Assembly (NCBI RefSeq): GCF_020091585.1
Contig: NZ_CP083582.1
Location: forward strand, 7,078,536 to 7,142,535
Direction of reading: 5' to 3'
From: Kovacikia minuta CCNUW1
GTDB lineage: Bacteria; Cyanobacteriota; Cyanobacteriia; Leptolyngbyales; Leptolyngbyaceae
DNA: 64,000 nt
In this document: piece by piece, positions 54,374-62,193 of the stretch
Layout of the letters: each line of letters starts with the position of its first letter
Numbering within the stretch: the first letter of the stretch is position 1
Program-made: the position numbers and the translations under genes
Notes under the pieces: model-generated
Databases searched by the model: none
Told to the model about the DNA's origin: nothing
The model's input: only the letters and a program-made list of their open reading frames with translations

Positions 54374-54709
54374 TTAGGCGATCGCAGCATGGAAAGCTGC
54401 ATGTCCCTCAAAGATCTCAAATACCCGGTCAAGCTGGGTCAATTCAAAAATCATCCGAACTGGATAAGAAATTGAACAGATGCTCAGGCGTTTATTCAAC
54501 CGTTGAGCCATACTTTGAGCGGAAACCAGCACCATTAAACCAGCACTATCAATAAACTCGACCTGCCCCAGGTCAATCAGTAAAGCGCCATTTTGATCGG
54601 ACAAAACAGCCTCGTTGAGCTGGTATTGAAACTTGGTTACATTTGCTGCATTGAGAGAACCAAGAGGCTTAAGCACTGTAGCTTGAGGACGGACGAGGAC
54701 GTTCTGCAT
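54374..54709 (-). CDS. STAS-domain protein (anti-sigma factor antagonist-like)
   Basis: 111 residues. LIDLGQVEFIDSAGLMVLVSA carries the phospho-acceptor Ser in DSAGL, and SLNAANVTKFQYQLNEAV and the final helices complete the STAS fold. It is likely controlled by a partner-switching kinase and phosphatase, which are not adjacent. The target may be an anti-sigma factor or another regulator. Confidence 0.88.
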   Translation of the reverse strand: MQNVLVRPQATVLKPLGSLNAANVTKFQYQLNEAVLSDQNGALLIDLGQVEFIDSAGLMVLVSAQSMAQRLNKRLSICSISYPVRMIFELTQLDRVFEIFEGHAAFHAAIA

Positions 54710-55067
54710 AGCTGACCTTAACTGAACTTTGGTAACTGAACTACGAATTAGGGAAGAATTTCATCTCAATGCACCCAACCATAACCGTAGTTTCCCGGCC
54801 ACGCCCACTCCAGGGTCGGTCAATTTGCGGAAACTTTATCTGCTCCCTGACCTTATATAAAGTTTTTGGTAAGTATTTTCACGCAGACCGTATAAGGATA
54901 TACCAGGATTTAAGCATTAGAAAGGAAGAAGCCACAGGAATGGAGAGGCAAACCATTGCCCATTCCCTCTCCCATGCTTGAACACTAAAAAGTAGTGCCG
55001 CTCCCGATTAACGGCAGCTACAACCGAACCCCCGACGGCTAATCGCTGATTCTGAGTCGCTGATTGA
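54710..55067. other. 358-bp intergenic region, nothing recognised
   Basis: No credible ORF. It lies between the STAS gene and tRNA-Leu and includes the STAS promoter on the minus strand. Confidence 0.5.
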
Positions 55068-55150
55068 TGGGGGCAGAGGGACTTGAACCCTCACGACCTT
55101 GCGGTCAACGGATTTTAAGTCCGTAGCGTCTACCATTCCGCCATGCCCCC
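55068..55150 (-). tRNA. tRNA-Leu(UAA), without intron
   Basis: Minus-strand 83-base class II tRNA: acceptor GGGGGCA/TGCCCCC, anticodon stem ACGGA/TCCGT with loop CTTAAAA (anticodon TAA), a long variable arm TTGACCGCAAGGTCGT and T loop TTCAAGT. The group I intron that many cyanobacteria have between U34 and A35 is absent. CCA is not encoded beyond the discriminator A. Confidence 0.93.
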
Positions 55151-55329
55151 GCTATTGGTCATCTTAAAGTATTGATGATGCCACTTGTTTATTCCAGCAC
55201 CAATTGGGGAACTTATGCAACGTTTCAGATATTTCTATGGATTATTGCCCCGTAATTACCGCATTCAGGACAGGCAAGCGATAGAATGACGGGAGTTGTC
55301 TTGCAGAGCTTGTTTGGGTTACAGGGTTT

Positions 55330-55549
55330 ATGGATATCACAGTTGCGCTCTCGTATCTGATTCTGGCTGGGGCTTTTCTCGTTGCAATTCCCGCTGCCCT
55401 ATATTTTTATCTACAGGCTCGCTGGTATGTTGGCCAGTTCTTTTGAGCGGGGCTTTATGTATTTTCTGGTATTTTTATTTTTCCCAGGGTTGCTGCTGCT
55501 GTCCCCTTTCCTTAACTTTCGTCCCAAACGCAGGCAAATTGAAAGCTAA
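55330..55549 (+). pseudogene. ndhL: NdhL, NAD(P)H-quinone oxidoreductase subunit L, with a one-base insertion
   Basis: From the ATG at 55330: ITVALSYLILAGAFLVAIPA and RWYVG, then a stop (TGA) after QFF. The rest of NdhL (SSFERGFMYFLVFLFFPG, ending RPKRRQIES at 55549) is in the next frame. Removing one C from 55434-55435 (GGCCAG to GGCAG) restores RWYVGSSFERGF, the expected sequence, and gives 72 residues. NdhL is a membrane subunit of the NDH-1 complex in thylakoids. The gene's usual neighbours (DUF3007, trpA) are present and intact, which favours a sequencing error. Confidence 0.88.
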
Positions 55550-55555
55550 ATAAAC

Positions 55556-55873
55556 ATGCGAAGGATTGATGTTATTGGGATTGGAGTTGGAATTTTTGCA
55601 GCGGGGGGGTTGGCGTATCTATTTTTCAAGCTGGTTGGGCTAGATACAATTTCTGCGGGCATCTGGTCTCAAACGCTTCTGGTGGGTGGGCTTGTGGGCT
55701 GGTTGATAACCTATGCTTTCCGGGCAGTGACCCATACGATGACGTACAATCAGCAACTCAAGGATTATGAGAATGCGGTTCTCCAGAAGCGGCTAGAGGA
55801 ACTGTCTCCCGAAGAACTGGCACGGATTCAAGCAGAAATTGAGCAAGAAAAGCAGGGAAAGGCTGAAGACTAG
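55556..55873 (+). CDS. DUF3007-family membrane protein
   Basis: 105 residues. Two hydrophobic helices (VIGIGVGIFAAGGLAYLFF and LLVGGLVGWLITYAF) precede a charged helix (YENAVLQKRLEELSPEELARI). This family is often encoded next to ndhL in cyanobacteria; a role near NDH-1 is inferred from that. It begins six bases after the ndhL stop. Confidence 0.85.
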   Translation: MRRIDVIGIGVGIFAAGGLAYLFFKLVGLDTISAGIWSQTLLVGGLVGWLITYAFRAVTHTMTYNQQLKDYENAVLQKRLEELSPEELARIQAEIEQEKQGKAED

Positions 55874-56055
55874 AGGCTAACAGAACTTACACAAAGTGAC
55901 TGGAAGTAAGTAGCTAGTGGGTAATGGGTTGAAAAGTGCAATTCATTACCCATTCATTATGCCCCGTTACCTCTGTAAGTCCTACCAGGTGATTTTTTTA
56001 ATCCTTTATCCCTTATCCTTTATCCTTACACCCCTTACCTGTTCTCTTTTCTGCC

Positions 56056-56856
56056 ATGACTTCTGTTTCCGAATGCTTCGAGTCCCTACGCAGTCGTGCC
56101 CAATGTGCGCTTGTCCCTTTCATCACAGCGGGTGATCCTGACCTGGAAACGACGGCAGCAGCCCTGCGGGTGCTTGACCAGAACGGAGCAGATTTGATTG
56201 AGTTGGGGGTGCCCTATTCAGACCCACTGGCGCATGGGCCTGTCATTCAAGCGGCAGCAACACGGGCACTAAAACGAGGAACCCGGCTAGATCAGGTGCT
56301 GGAAGTCGTGAGAGAGGTGAGTCCAACCCTGCGATCGCCGTTGATTTTGTTTACCTACTACAACCCAATTTTAAACCGGGGGATTGAGTCTTTTTTGCAG
56401 CAGGTTGCGGCAGCCGGAGTGCGGGGGTTGGTGGTGCCAGACTTGCCGCTAGAAGAAGCGGATAGCCTGTTGCGCCCAGCCGTTGATTGCGGGGTAGAAA
56501 TAACGCTGCTGATTGCTCCGACCAGCCCCAAGGAGCGGATTGCTGCGATCGCTCAGCAATCTCAGGGATTTATTTATCTGGTTAGCACAACGGGGGTGAC
56601 TGGCATGCGTGGGCAGGTTCAGTCCCGGGTGAAAGATTTATTAGTGGAATTACGGACAGTAACAGATAAGCCGATTGGAGTCGGGTTTGGGATTTCCCAA
56701 CCGGAGCATGCCCGCCAGGTGATGGAGTGGGGCGCAGACGCGGCAATTGTCGGTAGTGCGTTTGTCAAGCGGTTAGCGGAGGGAACGCCCCACCAGGGAT
56801 TGGGGGCGATCGCTGAATTTAGCCGAAGTTTGAAAGCAAACCTGATTGATCGCTAA
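56056..56856 (+). CDS. trpA: TrpA, tryptophan synthase alpha subunit
   Basis: 266 residues. [17 protein letters not shown], the catalytic Glu in [20 protein letters not shown], the YYNPILNRG block, [20 protein letters not shown] and [12 protein letters not shown] are all present. The usual GFPFSDP-type motif is [12 protein letters not shown] here, normal for cyanobacteria. It cleaves indole-glycerol phosphate to indole. Starts at the ATG at 56056 after a spacer with TTTATCC-type heptamers. Confidence 0.96.
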   Translation: MTSVSECFESLRSRAQCALVPFITAGDPDLETTAAALRVLDQNGADLIELGVPYSDPLAHGPVIQAAATRALKRGTRLDQVLEVVREVSPTLRSPLILFTYYNPILNRGIESFLQQVAAAGVRGLVVPDLPLEEADSLLRPAVDCGVEITLLIAPTSPKERIAAIAQQSQGFIYLVSTTGVTGMRGQVQSRVKDLLVELRTVTDKPIGVGFGISQPEHARQVMEWGADAAIVGSAFVKRLAEGTPHQGLGAIAEFSRSLKANLIDR

Positions 56857-57397
56857 GACTTACAGCTGGTTTCATCTGGATTAGCCATACCCCACTTCCC
56901 AGGACTGTGGCTGACTGATCTGAAACTGATCTGAAACCGCTGTAGAAAAGCGTTGCAGCCCTACACAGCTGCCAACGCAAGTTGCTAGAGAAGCTGTGAT
57001 GCTTCAGGGTTCAATTTATGTGATAGTCTGCTTTTTTAGCTTGAGCAAGAAAAGTCTTCTAAAGCCGTTCCCATTGGCTTTCTAAAATCGGTATTCTTCT
57101 CTCAAACGGGGAAATAAATAGCAAGGATTTTGCAAAATCCTTAAAAAAATTTTCTAATTTCATCCGGATTCTGTAAAATCACTTAGAAGTTAAATTGCTT
57201 CCCAAAAGAAATCCATGTTTCCCCAAGGCTTAATTAAGCGTTAACGAAAGTCTCTTATTGGGAAGGGGGTGCAATGGGTTCCATGAGTCTAATGAGAATT
57301 TAGATGGTGCTGAGAAGTTTCTTCGTCTCATTTTGGGCGAGGGAAGTTCTTGCAAACTGACCGATGAAATGAGTTCTACACTCAGTTTTCCGAAGCA
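56857..57397. other. 541-bp intergenic region before the surface-protein cluster
   Basis: No gene. It must carry the promoter of the DUF11/beta-barrel/beta-helix genes. I see no palindrome or known operator strong enough to name. Confidence 0.5.
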
Positions 57398-58370
57398 ATG
57401 AATCATCCAAAAAAACCTTTGGTGTGGGGACGTTTTCGCATTCTAGTTGTTGGAGTTCTAACAGGATGGATTCTTTTTCTTGGACTTCCTATTGCTGCAC
57501 AACAAGTTATAACCATCCCTAATACCGCTACTGCTAACTTTAGAGATTCGGCAGGGAACCTTCGGACTGCCCAATCCAATCGAACTACTTTCACCGCTGC
57601 CATTAGTCAGGCAGGTCTAGAAATTGTTAAAACCGCCGATCGGGCTGCGGCTGAACCAGGTGACACGGTTGCCTACCGCCTGTTGGTCAGGAATACGGGT
57701 ACGGTTGCCCTGACCAATGTTCAGGTTACTGATACTTTGCCTCTGGGTTTGAAGTTTGTCAGGAACTCCCAACGGGGGTCTATTACCACGGCAAATAGCG
57801 TGGCTCAGGTCAACCTGGCAGCGCCGACAGTCAATGGGCAAACCATTAACTTTACCTACCCCAGGCTGGAACCCAACCCAAACTTTGACGATTATCTATG
57901 GTGTGCTGATTACCCCTGATGCCATTCGGGGTTCCGGTCGAAACATTGCGATCGCAAGCGGAGTAACGCCTGCGGGAACAACGGTCAGTAGCAGCAGTGC
58001 CAGTTTTGTGGTACAAATTCGTCCCGGCATTTTGTCCGATTGTGGCACCATCCTGGGACGGGTTTTTGTGGATAAGAACTTTGATGGTGAGCAGCAGCCA
58101 GGAGAACCAGGAGTTCCCAATTCTGTAATTTTCTTTGATGACGGAAATCGGGTCGTGACGGACGCCAATGGGTTGTTCTCCTTGCCCTACGCCCTACCAG
58201 GGATGCGCTCTGGGACGCTGGATCTAACCAGCCTACCGGGCTACAGTCTGGCACCAAACCTCTACCGGATTGAAGGAAATAGCCAATCGCGCCTGGTGAA
58301 ATTAGCTCCAGGAGGGATGGCACGAATGAACTTTGCAGTGACTCCGACTTTTAGGGAGGGGCAGAGATAG
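57398..58370 (+). pseudogene. Exported DUF11/SdrD-B-like repeat protein, with a one-base insertion
   Basis: A signal peptide (ILVVGVLTGWILFLGLPIAAQ) is followed by a DUF11 domain (LEIVKTADRAAAEPGDTVAY, RLLVRNTGTVALTNVQVTDT). After PRLEPN the frame ends in an early stop at 57919; the rest (QTLTIIYGVLITPDAIRGSG, GRVFVDKNFDGEQQPGEPGV, an SdrD B-like domain) is in the next frame to 58370. Removing one C from 57877-57879 joins them (LEPNQTLTIIYGV). The intact protein would have about 323 residues. The next gene starts one base after its end. Likely a periplasmic or surface component working with the barrel protein. Confidence 0.82.
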
Positions 58371-58371
58371 T

Positions 58372-61300
58372 ATGCGGACTTGTTCATTGATTCACTTGGC
58401 GTTGTTTTCATCCATGTTTGGGGCGATCGCCCTGAATGGGATTCCTGGCGTCAATGCTCTACCTAAACCCATTGTTCCTGGAAAATCCACTTCCGCTGTA
58501 GACCTCAAATTTCAGCCCCAGTCTGCTCCTAGTGGATCGGTGAGACGGGAGCCAGCAGCTCTCCCAACCACCCAGACAGCCCAGTCTAACCCGACTGAGA
58601 CCACGTCCCCTCCGGCAGAGACCACTCCTCCTCCGCCTGTCCCAGCCTCAGCCCCCCTAGCCCCATCAGAAGTCCGGATTCTGACGCCTCAAACGCAGAC
58701 GACCGGAGCGCAGGCAACCAATCTGGTGGTGCAATATGCTGCGGGAGCCAAGGTGCAGGTGACGGTTAACCAGCAGCCGTTGAACCCAGCAACAACAACT
58801 CAGGTGCAGCCTGATCCGGCAAACAACGTCGTCAATCAGGTCTGGTATAACATTCCACTGAAACCTGGGGCAAATGTTCTAACCGTGCAGGCAGAGGGAG
58901 GTAGCCCGACCAGTGTGACAGTGACGGTGCATGATACGGCTGCCAAAATTCTGTTTTTGCCGACCACCAATCCCCAAATCCCTGCGGATGGTCGATCGTC
59001 CGTCACGGTTGAAGGTCAGATTGTCGATGGTTTGGGTCAGCCTGTGCCTCAGGATGCGGTTGTGACGCTAACTGCCAGTGCTGGTAAATTTGTTGGGGCA
59101 GATTTTGATCGCGAGCGCCCTGGCTTCCAGGTTCTGGCGCGGGGTGGAAAGTTCACTGCCAAACTGCAATCCAATCTGGCTCCTCAAAAAGTGCGGATTC
59201 GGGCAGCCACAGATTTGCAGGAATTGCGCCAGGTAGAACTGGGGAAAGATAACCCTGTGCTGCCACCCATTCAAAAAAATAACAACGGTCAGTCCCTGTC
59301 CCAAAGCCTGGTGACACCCCCACCGTTAACGCCCATCAACTCGCCAGTCACCTCCGAACTGGATGCCTATACCCAGGTCGAGTTCACCACGAATCTACGC
59401 CCCTTCCTGGTTTCCGGGTCGGTGAGTTTTCGGCTAGGAGCCGGAGGAACAGACTTTTACGGCAGCTTTCGGGATTTTCTCAATCCCAACCAGATTGATG
59501 AAGATGTCCGGTTTGACTCGGCCATTAATGCGTTTGCCACGGGTCGAATTGGCGATTGGTTGCTGACGGCAGCGTTTAATAACCAGCGTCCGCTGAACCA
59601 AACCTGCGATGGTACCACGCGCCTGTTCCGGGATACCCAGTTCTGTGATCAGGTTTATCCGACGTTTGGGGACAGTTCCAGCACCGATTTTCTCACCCCG
59701 TCGATCGACAGTGTGTATGCCCGCATCGAACGGACTTCTCCGTTTGCAGGGGCAGGCACGGACTATTTCATGTGGGGCGACTATAGTTCCCCAGAGTTTG
59801 CCACCCCATCCCAGCTTTATACGGCAACCAACCGTCAACTGCACGGCTTCAAAGGCAACTTCAACCTGGGTAACTTGCAGATCACGGCAATGTACGGCAA
59901 CAATCTGCAAGGATTCCAGCGGGATGCGATCGCCCCCAACGGCACCAGTGGCTACTACTTCCTCTCCCGCCGCCTGGTGTTGGGAGGCAGTGAAATTGTC
60001 TATCTGGAAACTGAGGAGCTTGCCCGTCCGGGTACGGTCGTCTCGCGCAAACAACTCGTCCGTGGGCCTGATTACGAGATCGACTACGATCGTGGCTCCC
60101 TCCTGTTTCGGCGTCCCATTCAGCAGGTAGAGTTTGACCCCTTTGGGCGGACTCTGGTTTACCGGATTGTCATCACCTACCAGTACGATGGTACCAACTC
60201 AGGGGATACCAACCTCTACGCTGCCCGCTTACAGTACAACTTCTCGCGGGAATTCCAGCGGGAAAGCTGGCTGGCAGCAAGTTACCTGCTCCAGGACGAA
60301 AACGGTCGCCAGTTTGAACTATACGGTGCAGATGCCTACTTTCCGATCGGCAAGGATGCCCGCCTGATTGGGGAATTTGCCCGATCGAGCAATGACTCTT
60401 TCTTTCTGGGGAACGTCAGCGGCAATGCCTATCGGTTCGAACTGAACGGCAACCTGTTTGAGGGTGTGTTTGCCCGTGCCTACTATAATTCCGTGGACGA
60501 AAATTTTGCCAACAACGCCACGTTTAGCTTCAGCCCTGGACAAACCCGTTACGGTGCTGAGGTCGCGGCAAAAGTGGGGCGCACCACCCAATTGCAGTTC
60601 CAGGTTGACCACGAGGCAAACTTTGGCATCGCCTCCAGTACCCTCAATGCCTTTACAAACCTGTTTGACCCTCGCCCAGAACCCATTCCCGGCAGTCCCT
60701 TAGACAACAGCCTCACCACGATTCGGGCGGGCGTGCTGCAAAAAATCGGCGTGGCGGATTTGAGCCTGGAATGGGTGAATCGTTCCCGCGCAGATAGCGT
60801 TGCCGGTCGGCTTACGGCAGACAGTAACCAGATTGTCTCTCGCCTTACCTATCCAATTCTGAAAGATCTCGTCTTTCGCGCCCAGAGTGAGCAGAATATC
60901 GGTAGCGAAGATCCGCTCTATCCCAGTCGCAATACTGTCGGGCTAGACTGGCGACCCTATCCTGGGATGACGGTGCGGTTGGCCCAACAGTTCATCTCCT
61001 CGACTTCTCAGTTTCAAAACAACTCAATTACCACCTTAGACACGGTTTTTGACCAGAAGCTGGATGAGGATACCACCTTTACCGGACGCTACTCTATCCT
61101 CAATGGGGTGGGTGGGTTGACGAGTCAGACCGCCTTTGGGTTGAACCGCCGGATTGTGATTGCCCCCGGTTTACGTGCCACCCTGGCCTACGAACGGATT
61201 GCGGGTGATATCTTTGCCTACACCGGAGCCGGACAACAGTTTGCCCAGCCCTACGCCGTCGGTCAAAGTTCGGCTTCCCTGGGTGTAACTGAGGGGGATG

Positions 61301-62193
61301 CGTACTCGATCGGGCTGGATTACACGGATAATCCCAATTTCAAAGCCAGCGGACGATTTGAGTACCGCACCTCTGATCTGGGGAATAATCTGGTAATTTC
61401 AGTGGCAGCGGCGGGTAAACTTTCGCCGTCCCTGACTGCCCTTACCCGCTATCAGCAGGCGAACTACGCTAACCAGCTACTAACGGGAATTGCGGGTGAT
61501 TCGATCAGCTTCAAGTTGGGTTTGGCATACCGCAATCCCTTCAGTGATAAGTTCAATGCTCTGTTGAGCTATGAATTTCGCCAGAATCCGTTTACCACCC
61601 CAGACCTCCTCAGCTTTGGCACCGAAACCGGAGGCAGCAATCACCTGGTTGCAGTCGAAGCCATCTATGCTCCCAATTACCGTTGGGAATTCTACGGCAA
61701 ATTTGGTCTGAGAAGTAGCCGTTCCTACGTCGCCCAGGATTTGTTAGGCACCAACGCGATTACCCTGGGACAGCTGCGTGCCACTTATCGCCTTGGCTAC
61801 CGCTGGGATGTGGGTGGAGAAGTTCGCTGGATCAGTCAATCCCTGGTGGGGTATGACGAAGTTGGGTTTGCGGTAGAAGCGGGCTACTACCTCACCCCCA
61901 ATATTCGGGTGGGGCTGGGCTACAGCTTTGGAGAGGCAAAGGATCGCGACCTGGGCGATCGCTCCAAAGGCGGACCTTACCTGCTGTTTACCCTGAAGCT
62001 CAACGAACTGTTTGAAGGATTCGGCTTGCAGCGAGCTTTCCCAGAGAACGCTGCGCCCAAGGTTGCCCCCCCTCAACAGCAGGAATCCGTCCCTCGCTCC
62101 GTCGCTGTTGAAACCAATTCCCAGGCTCCTCCACCAACCGACTCTGCTTCCCCACCCGCAACCCAACCAACGTCTGGAGGACAGGGGCAATGA
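58372..62193 (+). CDS. Large outer-membrane beta-barrel protein with N-terminal Ig-like domains
   Basis: 1273 residues. A signal peptide (LIHLALFSSMFGAIALNGIP) precedes a Pro/Thr-rich linker (about 50-105), Ig-like domains (about 105-185, and 190-290 with invasin/Big-1 features such as PADGRSSVTVEGQIVDGLGQ). From about residue 345 to 1215 alternating aromatic/polar strands (RIGDWLLTAAFNNQ, DYEIDYDRGSLLFRRPIQQV, GGEVRWISQSLVGYDEVGFA) form a long barrel like TonB-dependent or PapC-size proteins. A Pro/Gln tail follows the last strand, so there is no C-terminal Phe. No TonB box is obvious. Probably a surface-export or receptor protein for its neighbours. Confidence 0.8.
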   Translation: MRTCSLIHLALFSSMFGAIALNGIPGVNALPKPIVPGKSTSAVDLKFQPQSAPSGSVRREPAALPTTQTAQSNPTETTSPPAETTPPPPVPASAPLAPSEVRILTPQTQTTGAQATNLVVQYAAGAKVQVTVNQQPLNPATTTQVQPDPANNVVNQVWYNIPLKPGANVLTVQAEGGSPTSVTVTVHDTAAKILFLPTTNPQIPADGRSSVTVEGQIVDGLGQPVPQDAVVTLTASAGKFVGADFDRERPGFQVLARGGKFTAKLQSNLAPQKVRIRAATDLQELRQVELGKDNPVLPPIQKNNNGQSLSQSLVTPPPLTPINSPVTSELDAYTQVEFTTNLRPFLVSGSVSFRLGAGGTDFYGSFRDFLNPNQIDEDVRFDSAINAFATGRIGDWLLTAAFNNQRPLNQTCDGTTRLFRDTQFCDQVYPTFGDSSSTDFLTPSIDSVYARIERTSPFAGAGTDYFMWGDYSSPEFATPSQLYTATNRQLHGFKGNFNLGNLQITAMYGNNLQGFQRDAIAPNGTSGYYFLSRRLVLGGSEIVYLETEELARPGTVVSRKQLVRGPDYEIDYDRGSLLFRRPIQQVEFDPFGRTLVYRIVITYQYDGTNSGDTNLYAARLQYNFSREFQRESWLAASYLLQDENGRQFELYGADAYFPIGKDARLIGEFARSSNDSFFLGNVSGNAYRFELNGNLFEGVFARAYYNSVDENFANNATFSFSPGQTRYGAEVAAKVGRTTQLQFQVDHEANFGIASSTLNAFTNLFDPRPEPIPGSPLDNSLTTIRAGVLQKIGVADLSLEWVNRSRADSVAGRLTADSNQIVSRLTYPILKDLVFRAQSEQNIGSEDPLYPSRNTVGLDWRPYPGMTVRLAQQFISSTSQFQNNSITTLDTVFDQKLDEDTTFTGRYSILNGVGGLTSQTAFGLNRRIVIAPGLRATLAYERIAGDIFAYTGAGQQFAQPYAVGQSSASLGVTEGDAYSIGLDYTDNPNFKASGRFEYRTSDLGNNLVISVAAAGKLSPSLTALTRYQQANYANQLLTGIAGDSISFKLGLAYRNPFSDKFNALLSYEFRQNPFTTPDLLSFGTETGGSNHLVAVEAIYAPNYRWEFYGKFGLRSSRSYVAQDLLGTNAITLGQLRATYRLGYRWDVGGEVRWISQSLVGYDEVGFAVEAGYYLTPNIRVGLGYSFGEAKDRDLGDRSKGGPYLLFTLKLNELFEGFGLQRAFPENAAPKVAPPQQQESVPRSVAVETNSQAPPPTDSASPPATQPTSGGQGQ

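Noticed and set aside
54769-54981. 70-residue plus-strand ORF next to the STAS gene
   Set aside because: No family resemblance, no ribosome site, lies in an intergenic gap.
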